The notes beneath the pieces are model-generated. The model was not told the DNA's origin, made no database searches, and was given only the letters and a program-made list of their open reading frames with translations. Made by a program: the position numbers and the translations under genes. Positions 22,138-33,289 of a DNA stretch of 64,000 bases are shown here, piece by piece (the first letter of the stretch is position 1; each line of letters opens with the position of its first letter). The stretch comes from a bacterium (lineage in GTDB: Bacteria > Planctomycetota > B15-G4): the NCBI GenBank assembly GCA_030428785.1, contig JAUIEF010000003.1, forward strand, positions 26,317 through 90,316. Reading direction: 5' to 3'.

Positions 22138-23976
22138 TCAGGAGTCGTCGTCGCCGCGGCGTTGCGCGTCGCGCAGGACGGCGATGCGGTCGAGGAGCGC
22201 GGCCGGCACGTAGAGCTCCATGCCCGGCACGGCGTCGAGGCGCGCGACGGCCGCCGGCGTGCCGAGCACCTCCTGCGGCTCGTCGGCGGTGACGCCGCGC
22301 AGCGCGACCGATCCGAGGGGCGCGCCGTCGAAGCCCAGGAACACGAGCCGCCACGGGTGCTCGGCGCCCTCGAGCGCGGGCCGCCAGCGGAGGCCGCGGA
22401 AGCCGGCGAGCAGGTCGTGGCCGAGGCCGAAGCGTCGGCCCCAGGCGTCGTCGCCCTGCCACGGCGTGCCCGGTCCGGGTCGGCTCACCGTGAGCGGCGC
22501 GTCGAGCCCGGGCATGTGGATCTCGAAGCCGCCCCACCGCTCCTCGGGGACGGCGAGCGGCGTCACGTTGCGGAGGCGGTCGGCCAGGCCCGGGTCGAGG
22601 AGCGCGAGGACCTCCTCGCCGAGGACGAGGCCCTCGTCGGGGCGGCCGCTGGAGCGCGCGCGCACGCCGGCGTCGCCGTCGAGGTCGTGGAGCGACACGA
22701 CGTCGGTGCGCTCGCGGCCGGCCCAGTCCCAGTCGACGCGCAGCGTGGCGGCCGCGTCGCCCTCGGGCGGCGCGTCGGTGAAGGACGCGACGCGCAGCGC
22801 GTCGACGTCGCCGAGGAACTCGCTCACGAGCGAGAAGCCGTCGACGCGTTCGCTGTCGAGCGCGACGCCCGCGAGGCGCTCGGGCGCGCGGTAGGTCCAC
22901 GTGCCGCGGTCGTCGACGGAGACGTCGAGCAGCACCTCGTCGCCGCGCTCGATGCGCACGCGGCGCGCGCGGTCGCGGATCGGCGGGAAGAGCCGGCGCT
23001 CGCGGTAGAAGTCGGCGCCGTTCTGCAGCACGTTGAACTCGCGACGGTCCACCACGAGGATCTTCCGCAGGTCGCCGCGCGCGACGAGGATCTCCGGGTC
23101 GGGCTGGGTGTCCCAGCCGGCCTGGAGGTAGACGCGCGACGGCTCCTGCCCGTCGGCGTAGAGCTCGACGAGCGTCGCGCCGTTGAGCTCGCCGGCCGCG
23201 ACGTCCGCGGCGTTCGGCAGCCGCGCGTCGTGGAGCTGGCTGTCCACGCGCTCCGTGGCGATCGGGTAGATCTGCTCGCTGAAGTGCATCGAGCGGACGA
23301 GCGTCGCGATGCGGCCGTCGTCCGCGAGCGCGGCGACGGGCGCGACGAGCGACCACCGTCCGCCGTCCTTGCGCGCGTCGAGCCGGACGCCGTCGGGGCC
23401 CACGACGCGCACGCCGCGGATGTCGCCCTTCAGGCCGCGCCAGAGGTGCTTGTCGACGTAGTCCTCCGCCCGGAAGGACTCGAGCATCGTGTCGAGGTTC
23501 TCGGTGACGAGCAGCACGTGCGGGCTGCCCTCGAGGCGCGCGAAGACGCCGGGGCCGAACGGGTTGCGGTCGCCGACGTGGAGCGTCACGAGGGCCCCGT
23601 CGCGGCCGAAGGTGATCGACTTGGCGCGCCGGCCGAGGCCCACCTGCTCCGGGTCGAGGTCGCCGCCCTGCTCCTCCACCGGCAGGACCTTCGCGTTCGC
23701 CAGGTTGCGCACGAGCGCGTCGACGTACTCCTCCTGCGCGACCTCGTCCGTCGGGTGCGTGATGAGCCACGGCCCCTGCGGCTCGCGCTCGACGTCGAGC
23801 ACGTGCTGCGTGCGGAACTTGAGGCTCACGTAGTCGACGTCCTGGATCTCCAGGCCCGGGAAGAGCACGCCGCCCGACGGCGGCGGCGCGGTCGCGAGGT
23901 CCGACTCGACGCCGGTGCGGTAGAGCAGCCAGGCGACGAGCGCGAGGACGACGAGGGTGAGGAGACGGGAGCGCAC
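22138..23976 (-). CDS. DUF4340-domain membrane-anchored protein of the Gld-type ABC operon
   Basis: N-terminal TM LLTLVVLALVAWLLYRTGV; SITFGRDGALVTLHVGDRNPFGPGVFARLEGSPHVLLVTENLDTML; gene order. Confidence 0.85.
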   Translation of the reverse strand: MRSRLLTLVVLALVAWLLYRTGVESDLATAPPPSGGVLFPGLEIQDVDYVSLKFRTQHVLDVEREPQGPWLITHPTDEVAQEEYVDALVRNLANAKVLPVEEQGGDLDPEQVGLGRRAKSITFGRDGALVTLHVGDRNPFGPGVFARLEGSPHVLLVTENLDTMLESFRAEDYVDKHLWRGLKGDIRGVRVVGPDGVRLDARKDGGRWSLVAPVAALADDGRIATLVRSMHFSEQIYPIATERVDSQLHDARLPNAADVAAGELNGATLVELYADGQEPSRVYLQAGWDTQPDPEILVARGDLRKILVVDRREFNVLQNGADFYRERRLFPPIRDRARRVRIERGDEVLLDVSVDDRGTWTYRAPERLAGVALDSERVDGFSLVSEFLGDVDALRVASFTDAPPEGDAAATLRVDWDWAGRERTDVVSLHDLDGDAGVRARSSGRPDEGLVLGEEVLALLDPGLADRLRNVTPLAVPEERWGGFEIHMPGLDAPLTVSRPGPGTPWQGDDAWGRRFGLGHDLLAGFRGLRWRPALEGAEHPWRLVFLGFDGAPLGSVALRGVTADEPQEVLGTPAAVARLDAVPGMELYVPAALLDRIAVLRDAQRRGDDDS

Positions 23977-23992
23977 GGGAGCCCTCCGGGGT

Positions 23993-25489
23993 TCAGCGTC
24001 GACGGACGAACCAGCCGAGCAGCCCCAGGAGGGCGCCGCCCAGCGGCATGAGCACCACGACGTACAGGAACACGTCCGACTTCTCGTCGCCGTAGAGCTC
24101 GACGCGCGACTCGAAGACCTGGCGCGGCCGCACGGCGACGGCGTCCTCGCGCTCGACGAGCCAGTTGAACGAGTTCAGCGCGAGGTCCATGTTGCCCCGG
24201 CCGCCGTCGCTGATCGAGGAATTGAAGAGCCAGGCGCCGCTGTTCACGAGCACGACGCGCCCCGGCCCGCCCTGGATCGCCATGGCGACGAAGCGGCTGT
24301 TGCGCAGCTCCTGCGGGCCGGAGTTCTCGTAGTCGCCGGCGACCTCGCCGGGCCCGAAGAGGTCGCCGAAGAGGTGGTCCTCGGTGCGGGCGAGGAAGGC
24401 CGTCTGGACGTGGGCGGGCGCCTCGGGCGCGCGGTTCACGCCGGCGACGCCCGGGAAGAGCGCGACGACGCCCTGGTCGTGCATGGGCCGCGAGACGACG
24501 TGCTCCGCGTCCCAGCGACGGACCGGGACGACGCTGCGGGCGGCGCCCTCGTAGGGCACCTTGTCGTCGACGAGGATCGCCCGCTCGCGGATCGCCCCGA
24601 GCTCGCCCACGAGGTCGTCGAGGGGGCGGTCGCCGGCCCAGGGCGGCAGCGCGAGGAAGAGCGCGCCGCCCGCCTCGTGGTGCGCGCGCAGGCTCGCCGA
24701 CGCGGCGCTGCCGAGGGAGTGGATCGGGTGCACGACGGCGACGACGTCCGCGTCCGCGGGCAGCGGCGCGCCCCCCACGAGGTCCGCGGAGAGCACCTCG
24801 AAGCCCTGGCCGCGCAGGGACTCGGCGAGCAGGCCGAGCCCCTCCTGCTGGAAGTCGTCGACCTTCGGCTCGCCGTGCCCGGTGACGAACACGACGCGCG
24901 GGCGCTCCTCGTCGAGCACGTTGAGGAGCGCCGACGTGAGCGGCCCCTCGCCGTGGTACGCGACGAGCTCCGCGAGCTCGAGCGCGTTCGGGTTCGTGGA
25001 GCCCGGGTCGATCGTCACGAGCTCCTCGAGGAACACCTGCTCCGTGCGGTCGCCGCAGTGGAGCACGACGACGTTCGAGCGCGTGAGGTGGTCGCGCTTG
25101 CGGAGGTCGTCGGCGACGGGCTTGTCGACCCAGGGGTCGATGTGGCGCGCCGTGAGCGCGCCGCCCGCGGCGACGACGTACTCCTCGACGAGGTTCCGGA
25201 CGTAGGCGATGGCCTGACGCTGCTCCTCGGCGAGCCCGTTGGGGACGGCCTGCGCCTCGGGGCGCAAGACGGTCACGATCTCGACGGGGACCTCGAGGCC
25301 CGCGAGCACCTGCCGAGTCTGGTCGGTGAGCGTGTAGGTCTCGCCCTGCGTGAGGTCGTAGCGGACGCGGAGCGCCGGGCGGCTCGCGGCGAACACGACC
25401 GCCGCGACGAGCGCGAGCACGACCACCGAGGTGCCGAGGCCCTCGGCCGCGCCGAACAACCGGCGTCCGCGTCCGAACCCGCCGCTCAT
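23993..25489 (-). CDS. GldG-family ABC transporter auxiliary protein
   Basis: RVRYDLTQGETYTLTDQTRQVLAGLEVPVEIVTVLRPE; VVFVTGHGEPKVDDFQQEGLGLLAESLRGQGFEV; C-terminal TM. Confidence 0.92.
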   Translation of the reverse strand: MSGGFGRGRRLFGAAEGLGTSVVVLALVAAVVFAASRPALRVRYDLTQGETYTLTDQTRQVLAGLEVPVEIVTVLRPEAQAVPNGLAEEQRQAIAYVRNLVEEYVVAAGGALTARHIDPWVDKPVADDLRKRDHLTRSNVVVLHCGDRTEQVFLEELVTIDPGSTNPNALELAELVAYHGEGPLTSALLNVLDEERPRVVFVTGHGEPKVDDFQQEGLGLLAESLRGQGFEVLSADLVGGAPLPADADVVAVVHPIHSLGSAASASLRAHHEAGGALFLALPPWAGDRPLDDLVGELGAIRERAILVDDKVPYEGAARSVVPVRRWDAEHVVSRPMHDQGVVALFPGVAGVNRAPEAPAHVQTAFLARTEDHLFGDLFGPGEVAGDYENSGPQELRNSRFVAMAIQGGPGRVVLVNSGAWLFNSSISDGGRGNMDLALNSFNWLVEREDAVAVRPRQVFESRVELYGDEKSDVFLYVVVLMPLGGALLGLLGWFVRRR

Positions 25490-26229
25490 CGCCACTTGCG
25501 CGTCTCCAGGGCGCGCGTCGCGACGACGAGCACGCCGGCCGTGGCGGACACGTAGAACGCGAGCGACGCGGAGTCGAGGATGCCGCGGCTGAAGGAGCCC
25601 GCGAAGTGCGCCGTGATCGAGATCTCGTCGAGCGCGTGCTGCAGCGGCGCGAACGACCAGGCCGAGCCCATGAGCGGCACGGCGACGAGCAGCAGGTTGA
25701 GCGTGAGCGACGCGACGGCCGCGACGATCTGGTTGCTCGTGAGCGTCGACAGCAGCAGGCCCAGCGCCGTGAGGAGCGCCGTGACGCAGGCGATGCCCAG
25801 GTAGCTCGTGAGGATCTGCCCGCCGTCCGGGAGCGCGCCGTAGTTCCGGATGATCGCGACGTAGATGAGCGTGGGCGCCCACAGGAACAGCTGGAACACG
25901 AGCGCGCCGAGGAACTTCGCGACGACGACCTCGCCGTCGCGGACAGGCGCCGTGAGGAGCACCTCGAGCTGCCCCGTGCGGCGCTCCTCCGCGACGAGGC
26001 GCATCGTGACGAGCGGCGGGACGACGAGCAGGCACAGCCAGAAGAGCGGGCTGTCGCCGAGGAACAGCGCGATGGTCTCGTCGACGACGCCGGCCGAACC
26101 CTCGAGCGCGGCGTAGAACGAGAAGCCGTTCAGCACGAGGAAGATCGTGAGGACGATGTACGCGAGCGGCGAGAAGAAGAGGCTCTCGATCTCGCGCCAG
26201 AAGAGCGGCAGGAGCGGGCGGTTCCTCAC
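25486..26229 (-). CDS. ABC transporter permease (GldF-like)
   Basis: FWREIESLFFSPLAYIVLTIFLVLNGFSFY...MRLVAEERRTGQLEVLLTAPVRDGEVVVAKFLGALVF. Confidence 0.93.
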   Translation of the reverse strand: MRNRPLLPLFWREIESLFFSPLAYIVLTIFLVLNGFSFYAALEGSAGVVDETIALFLGDSPLFWLCLLVVPPLVTMRLVAEERRTGQLEVLLTAPVRDGEVVVAKFLGALVFQLFLWAPTLIYVAIIRNYGALPDGGQILTSYLGIACVTALLTALGLLLSTLTSNQIVAAVASLTLNLLLVAVPLMGSAWSFAPLQHALDEISITAHFAGSFSRGILDSASLAFYVSATAGVLVVATRALETRKWR

Positions 26230-27134
26230 GAGCGGGTCAGGTCCAGGAAGATCTGCTGGAGCGACCGCGTGAGCGGCTGGAAGCGGCGGACCGGGAGCCC
26301 CGCGTCGACGAGCGAGGCGAGCAGCGGCACGGGGTCGCCGCCCTCGCCGAGGTGGAGGACGCGCCCGCCGCGCGGGTGCGGCTCGTGTGTCAGTCCGTGC
26401 TCGTCGAGCCAGGCGACGAGCGCCGCGTCGTCGCCGGCGAGCTCGACGTGCACCTCGCCCTGGCGGCCGGCGTCGCGCTCGAGCTCCTCGCGCGTGCCGC
26501 GCGCGACGATCCGGCCCGTCTTGATGATCGCGACGCGCGTGCAGACGTGCTCGACCTCGGTGAGCACGTGGCTCGAGAGGAGCACGGTGCGCTTGCCCGC
26601 CAGCCCCGCGATGAGGTCGAGGACCTCCTGGCGCTGCGCGGGGTCGAGGCCGCCGGTGGGCTCGTCGAGGACGAGCAGCGGCGGGTCGGCGAGGAGCGCG
26701 TCGGCGAGCCCCACGCGCTGGCGGTAGCCGCGCGAGAGCTGCGCGAGGATGCGCCGCCGCATGGGGACGAGCCCGCAGAGGTCGAGCGCGCGCTCGAGGG
26801 CCTTGGTCCGCTCGGCGCGCGGCAGGCCCTTGAGGCGGCCGCGGTAGTCGAGGTACTCCTCGACGCGCGCGTCCACCGGGAGGCTCACGTTCTCCGGCAG
26901 GTAGCCGAGCCGCCGGCGCACCTCGAGGCTGTCCGTCGCGACGTCCACGCCCCCCACGACGGCCCGCCCGCTCGTCGCGGGCAGGAAGCCGGTGAGGATC
27001 TTGATCGTCGTGCTCTTCCCCGCGCCGTTGGGCCCGAGGAACCCGAACACCTCACCCTCCGCCACGTGGAGGCTGATGTCGTCCACGGCCGTGAGGTCGT
27101 GGAAGCGGCGGGTCAGGTGCTCGATGCGGATCAA
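26226..27134 (-). CDS. ABC transporter ATP-binding protein (GldA-like)
   Basis: GFLGPNGAGKSTTIKILTGFL, LSRGYRQRVGLADALLADPPLLVLDEPTGGLDPAQ. Confidence 0.96.
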   Translation of the reverse strand: MIRIEHLTRRFHDLTAVDDISLHVAEGEVFGFLGPNGAGKSTTIKILTGFLPATSGRAVVGGVDVATDSLEVRRRLGYLPENVSLPVDARVEEYLDYRGRLKGLPRAERTKALERALDLCGLVPMRRRILAQLSRGYRQRVGLADALLADPPLLVLDEPTGGLDPAQRQEVLDLIAGLAGKRTVLLSSHVLTEVEHVCTRVAIIKTGRIVARGTREELERDAGRQGEVHVELAGDDAALVAWLDEHGLTHEPHPRGGRVLHLGEGGDPVPLLASLVDAGLPVRRFQPLTRSLQQIFLDLTRS

Positions 27135-27173
27135 GTCGGGGCGCTCTCCCGGGGGCCGGGCGCCCCCGCCTCG

Positions 27174-29108
27174 TCAGCTCTTGACCTCGAAATCGGCATC
27201 GATGATGTCGTCGTTCTCGGCGGAGTTCGAGGGCCCGGCTCCGGCAGACGCGTCGTCCCCCCCGTTTCCTGACGGCGGAGCCTGCTGCGCGTAGAGCTTC
27301 TCGGCGAGCTTCTGGGCCGCGGTCTGGTACGCGGTGAGCGCCTGCTTGACGGCGTCGGCGTCGTCGCCCTTGGCGGCCGCCTCGAGCGACTCCTTCGCGG
27401 AGCTGATCGCCAGGACCGCCTCCTCGTCGAGCTTGTCCTTGTGCTCGTCGAGCTGCTTCTCGGTCTGGTAGATCGTCTGCTCGGCCTGGTTCCGCAGGTC
27501 GATGAGCTCGCGCTGCTTCTTGTCCTCCTCCGCGTGCTCCTCGGCCTCCTGGCGCATCCGCTCGATCTCGTCGTCGGACAGGCCGGAGCTCGCCTCGATC
27601 TTGATCTTCTGCTCCTTGCCCGTGCCGAGGTCCTTGGCGGCGACGTTGAGGATGCCGTTCGCGTCGATGTCGAAGGTGACCTCGATCTGCGGCACGCCGC
27701 GCGGCGCGGGCGGGATGCCCTCGAGCTTGAACTTGCCGAGGGTGCGGTTGTCCCGCGCCATCTCGCGCTCGCCCTGTAGGACGTGGATCTCCACGCCCGG
27801 CTGGTTGTCGGCGGCGGTCGAGAAGATCTCCTTCTTCGACGTGGGGATGGTCGTGTTGCGCTCGATGAGCCGCGTCGTGACGCTGCCCATGGTCTCGATG
27901 CCGAGCGAGAGCGGGGTCACGTCGAGCAGGACGACGTCCTCGACCGAGCCGCTGAGCACGCCACCCTGGACGGCCGCGCCGAGCGCGACGACCTCGTCCG
28001 GGTTGACGTTCTTGCTGGGCTCCTTGCCGAAGATCTCCTTCACGAGCGCCTGCACCGCGGGGATGCGGGTGCTGCCGCCGACGAGGAGCACCTCGTCGAT
28101 GTCGGAGGGCGAGCAGCCGGCGTCCTTGAGCGCGTCCGTGCAGGGCTTGCGGCAGCGCGTCACGAGGTCGCCCACGAGCTCCTCGAACTTCGCGCGGGAG
28201 AGGTTCAGGTTGAGGTGCTTGGGGCCGCTCGCGTCGGCGGTGATGAACGGCAGGTTGATGTTGGTCTGCGTGGTCGTCGACAGCTCGCACTTGGCCTTCT
28301 CGCAGGCCTCGCGGAGGCGCTGCACGGCCATGATGTCGCTGCGCAGGTCGATGCCGTTCTCGGACTTGAACTGGTCGGCCACGTACTTGATGAGCGCGTC
28401 GTCGAAGTCGTCGCCGCCCAGGTGCGTGTCGCCGTTCGTCGCCGCGACCTCGAAGACGCCGTCGCCGATGTCGAGGATGGAGACGTCGAAGGTGCCGCCG
28501 CCCAGGTCGAAGACCGCGATCTTGCCCTCCTTCTTCTTCTCCATGCCGAAGGCGAGACAGGCGGCGGTGGGCTCGTTGACGATGCGCTCGACCTTGAGGC
28601 CGGCGATCTCGCCCGCGTCCTTGGTCGCCTGGCGCTGGGCGTCGTTGAAGTACGCCGGCACCGTGATGACGGCCTTCGTGACGGTGCTGCCCAGGTAGCT
28701 CTCGGCGGTCTCCTTGAGGTTGCCGAGGATCATGGCGCTGATCTGCTGCGGCGTGAACCGCTTCTCGGACTCGTTGCCCGAGGCGTCCTTGACCTTGACG
28801 CGCACCTCGACCGGCTTGTCGGCGTCGCCCACGACGTCGTACGGGACCTGCTTCTCCTCCTCGCCGACCTCCTCGTGCCGGCGGCCCATGAAGCGCTTGA
28901 TCGAGTAGACCGTCTGGCCGGCGTTCGTCACGGCCTGGCGGCGCGCGGGGTGACCGACGAGGCGCTCGCCGTCCGCGGTGAACGCGACGACGGACGGGGT
29001 CGTGCGGTGACCCTCGGCGTTGGGGATGACCTTGGGCTGACCGCCCTCGAGGACCGCCACGACGGAGTTCGTGGTGCCGAGGTCGATGCCGATGATGTGA
29101 TCGCTCAT
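27174..29108 (-). CDS. dnaK: Chaperone DnaK (Hsp70)
   Basis: [23 protein letters not shown]...[24 protein letters not shown]...[35 protein letters not shown]. Confidence 0.98.
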   Translation of the reverse strand: MSDHIIGIDLGTTNSVVAVLEGGQPKVIPNAEGHRTTPSVVAFTADGERLVGHPARRQAVTNAGQTVYSIKRFMGRRHEEVGEEEKQVPYDVVGDADKPVEVRVKVKDASGNESEKRFTPQQISAMILGNLKETAESYLGSTVTKAVITVPAYFNDAQRQATKDAGEIAGLKVERIVNEPTAACLAFGMEKKKEGKIAVFDLGGGTFDVSILDIGDGVFEVAATNGDTHLGGDDFDDALIKYVADQFKSENGIDLRSDIMAVQRLREACEKAKCELSTTTQTNINLPFITADASGPKHLNLNLSRAKFEELVGDLVTRCRKPCTDALKDAGCSPSDIDEVLLVGGSTRIPAVQALVKEIFGKEPSKNVNPDEVVALGAAVQGGVLSGSVEDVVLLDVTPLSLGIETMGSVTTRLIERNTTIPTSKKEIFSTAADNQPGVEIHVLQGEREMARDNRTLGKFKLEGIPPAPRGVPQIEVTFDIDANGILNVAAKDLGTGKEQKIKIEASSGLSDDEIERMRQEAEEHAEEDKKQRELIDLRNQAEQTIYQTEKQLDEHKDKLDEEAVLAISSAKESLEAAAKGDDADAVKQALTAYQTAAQKLAEKLYAQQAPPSGNGGDDASAGAGPSNSAENDDIIDADFEVKS

Positions 29109-29171
29109 GGGGGACTCCGGGGAGATCGGGGGCGCCGGGCGGGGCCGGGCCCCGAGGCCGGGGGATCGACA

Positions 29172-29189
29172 ATCAAACCGCGTGCCAAA
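29172..29189 (-). promoter_or_regulatory. Possible sigma-54 (-24/-12) promoter upstream of dnaK
   Basis: Minus strand TTTGGCACG-CGGT-TTGAT; -24 element perfect, -12 element has GA instead of GC; 64 nt before the dnaK ATG. Confidence 0.4.
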
Positions 29190-29385
29190 GCGGCGGGGCC
29201 TCTCATCGCCGGGGATCGGCGGCGCTCGGCGGCCGCCGTCGCGCCGAGGGCGGCCGATCCGGCGGTCCCGCGAGGCCCCGCCGGTCCGCGGCTGCCGAAT
29301 TGGCATCTCCGGGCGCGACCGGGCCCGGTCCCCGCCGCGGAGCAGAGCGCGGCCCCGCCCCGACGAGCGCCCCCCGCCGAGGGCC

Positions 29386-30752
<1,367 letters not shown>

Positions 30753-30756
<4 letters not shown>

Positions 30757-31625
30757 GCGGGGTCGTCCTGCGGTGTCGTCGGGTCGGAGGCGTCGGCCGG
30801 GAGCTGCTTGGGGAGCGCGGGGAGCGTCACGGTGAAGCGCGTGCCGCGACCGCGGTCGGACCACACCTCGATGTCGCCGCCCATCTCCTCGACGATGCGG
30901 CGGGTCGTGGGCAGGCCCAGCCCCGTGCCGCCCTCCTTCGTCGAGAAGAACGGCTGCCAGATCTTCTCGAGGCGCTCGCGCTCGATGCCCGGGCCCGTGT
31001 CCGTGACGCGCACCTCGACGTCGCCGCCGCGCCGCCGGCTCTCGACGAGCAGCTCGCCGCCCTCCTCGCCCATGGCCTGCTGCGCGTTGACCACGAGGTT
31101 CATGAGCGCGACGCGCAGGAACTTGGGGTCCGCGACGACGTAGCGCGCCTCCGGCTCGAGGCTGCTCCGGGTGCGGATGCCGTGCCGCTCGTTCTGCGCC
31201 TCGACGAGCGCGACGACCTCGGTGAGCAGCAGCTCGAGGTCGACGCTCGTGGGCGAGATCTCGTAGCCGCGCGCCAGGGCGAGGAAGTCGTTCACGATGC
31301 CGTCGAGCCGCTTGACCTCGCGGAGCAGCAGCCGCACGCGGCGCAGGGTGCGCTCCTCGAGCGGGCCCTTCGCCTCACCGTAGTCCTCCTCCATGAGCTG
31401 GAGGTTCACGGACATCGTGCTCAGCGGGTTCTTGACCTCGTGGGCCAGGCCCGCGGCGAGCACGCCCATGGACTGCAGGCGACGGCGGCGGGCGGAGAGC
31501 TCGGTCACGGAGGGACCCGGGAGGTGGAGGGACTGCCAGCGCGGCAGTATGCCTGCCGGGATCGACGCCCGCCACGCCGCGGGGCTGGACGCGCCCCCGC
31601 CGGGATGACGATCATCGGCGGCCAT
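30753..31625 (-). CDS. Sensor histidine kinase without an obvious sensor domain (start may instead be GTG at 31508)
   Basis: GVLAAGLAHEVKNPLSTMSVNLQLM H-box; NLVVNAQQAM, DTGPGIERERLEKIWQPFFSTKEGGTGLGL. Confidence 0.93.
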
Positions 31626-32724
31626 GCCGCCCGAGACGTCCCGTCCCCGCGTGTACCGGCTGTCCGACGAGGCGACCTCCGAGGAGGCCGCCGCGGCCGC
31701 GCTCGAGGCGCTCGACGCCGGCGAGCTCGTCGTGCTGCCGACGGAGACGGTCTACGGCGTCGGGGCCCGCGAGGACCGGCCCGCCGCGCGCGAGCGGCTC
31801 GACGCGCTCAAGGGCGGGCGCGGGACGGCGCCCTACAGCCTCGCGGTGCACGACGTCGCCGCGCTCGCCGACCGCCTCGCCCCGCTCGGCGGGCCGGCGC
31901 GGCGGATCGCGGAGCGCTGGTGGCCCGGCCCCGTGACGCAGGTGCTCCCCGGCCGCGAGGACGGCGAGGCGGGCGCGACCCTCGGCGTCCGCGTCGTGGG
32001 CCACGAGTGGACGCGCGCGCTCCTCGCGCGCTGCCCCGCCCCGCTGCTCCTGCCGTCCGCGAACCGCACGGGCTCGCCGGCGCCGCTCGACACGGCGGAC
32101 CTCGACCCCGGCGTGCGCGACGAGGTGGCCGTCGTCGTGGAGGCCGGGCGCTGCGCCCTCGGCGAGGCCTCGACCGTCGTTCGGCCGCGGGTCGCGGGCA
32201 TCGAGGTCCTGCGGGAGGGCGTCGTGAGCCGCGCCGACCTCGAGCGGCACGCGCTGGGCCACGTGCTCGTCGTGTGCAGCGGCAACACCTGCCGCAGTCC
32301 CATGGGCTCGCGGCTCCTCGCCCGGGCCCTCGCGCGGCGCGTCGAGACGGTCCCCGGCTACCTCGCGCCGCCCGTGCGCTCGGCGGGGACCTTCGCGAAC
32401 CACGGCGCGCCCGCGAGCCGCGGCGCGCTCGAGGCGCTCGCCGCGATGGGGCTCGAGCTCGACGACCACCGCAGCGAGCCCCTCGCCCCCGCGCTCCTCG
32501 AGCGCTGCGACCTCGTGCTCTGCATGACCGCCTCCCACCGCGCGGCCGTGCGCGAGGTGCTCGGCGACCGCGACGTGCCCGTCGAGCTCTTCGACCCGGA
32601 CGGCGGCGAGGTCATGGATCCGTTCGGCGGGCCGCTCGCGGTGTACGCTGCGTGCGCGCGCGACCTCGCCGCCATGGCCGACCGTCGCGCCGCGCTGCTC
32701 TGCCCCCCGTCGAAGGAGACCTGA
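31624..32724 (+). CDS. Fused Sua5/YrdC threonylcarbamoyl-AMP synthase-like domain and low-molecular-weight protein phosphatase domain
   Basis: N-half ALDAGELVVLPTETVYGVGARE...LKGGRGTAPYSLAVHD...LLLPSANRTGSPAP; C-half VLVVCSGNTCRSPMGSRLLARAL...VMDPFGGPLAVYAACARDL. Confidence 0.93.
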   Translation: MPPETSRPRVYRLSDEATSEEAAAAALEALDAGELVVLPTETVYGVGAREDRPAARERLDALKGGRGTAPYSLAVHDVAALADRLAPLGGPARRIAERWWPGPVTQVLPGREDGEAGATLGVRVVGHEWTRALLARCPAPLLLPSANRTGSPAPLDTADLDPGVRDEVAVVVEAGRCALGEASTVVRPRVAGIEVLREGVVSRADLERHALGHVLVVCSGNTCRSPMGSRLLARALARRVETVPGYLAPPVRSAGTFANHGAPASRGALEALAAMGLELDDHRSEPLAPALLERCDLVLCMTASHRAAVREVLGDRDVPVELFDPDGGEVMDPFGGPLAVYAACARDLAAMADRRAALLCPPSKET

Positions 32725-32745
32725 CCCCATGCTCGGAGGGACCCC

Positions 32746-33195
32746 ATGAAGATCGCGCTGGGCGCCGACCACGCCGGAGTCGAGGCCAAGGACCGGCTCG
32801 CGAGCCGGCTCGCCGAGGCCGGCCACGAGGTCGAGGACTGCGGGACGCACGGCGGCGAGTCCGTGGACTACCCGGACTACGCGCTCGCCGTGGCGCGGCG
32901 CGTCGCGGCGGGGACCGCCGAGCGCGGCATCCTCGTCTGCGGCACGGGCATCGGCATGTGCATCGCCGCGAACAAGGTGCCGGGCGTGCGCGCCGCGAAG
33001 TGCAACGACCCGGCCGAGGCCGAGCTCTGCCGGCAGCACAACGACGCGAACGTGCTCTGCCTCGGCGCGCGCGTGCTCGACCCGACCGTGCTCGACGAGC
33101 TCGCCCGGACGTTCCTGGAGACGCCCTTCGAGGGCGGCCGCCACGAGCGTCGCGTCGCGAAGATGATGGACGCGGAGACGAGCCGCTCCGGCTGA
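32746..33195 (+). CDS. rpiB: Ribose 5-phosphate isomerase B
   Basis: MKIALGADHAGVEAKDRLASRLAEAGHEVEDCGTHG...GILVCGTGIGMCIAANKVPGVRAAKCNDP...HNDANVLCLGARVL. Confidence 0.97.
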   Translation: MKIALGADHAGVEAKDRLASRLAEAGHEVEDCGTHGGESVDYPDYALAVARRVAAGTAERGILVCGTGIGMCIAANKVPGVRAAKCNDPAEAELCRQHNDANVLCLGARVLDPTVLDELARTFLETPFEGGRHERRVAKMMDAETSRSG

Positions 33196-33229
33196 GTCTT
33201 CGCCGAACGGGCAGGGCGCCGGACGGACG

Positions 33230-33268
33230 GAGACCCGGGGCGCCGCGCGTGCGGCGCGTCCGGGTCTC
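33230..33268. terminator. Long hairpin between convergent rpiB and rpsU (probably bidirectional)
   Basis: GAGACCCGG...CCGGGTCTC outer stem with inner CGCCGC-GCGT-GCGGCG stem. Confidence 0.7.
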
Positions 33269-33289
33269 GGCGCGGGGTCGACCCCGCGG

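Noticed and set aside
27052-29172. 706-aa minus-strand ORF
   Set aside because: Alternative frame of dnaK (RGRR-rich); dnaK itself is unambiguous.
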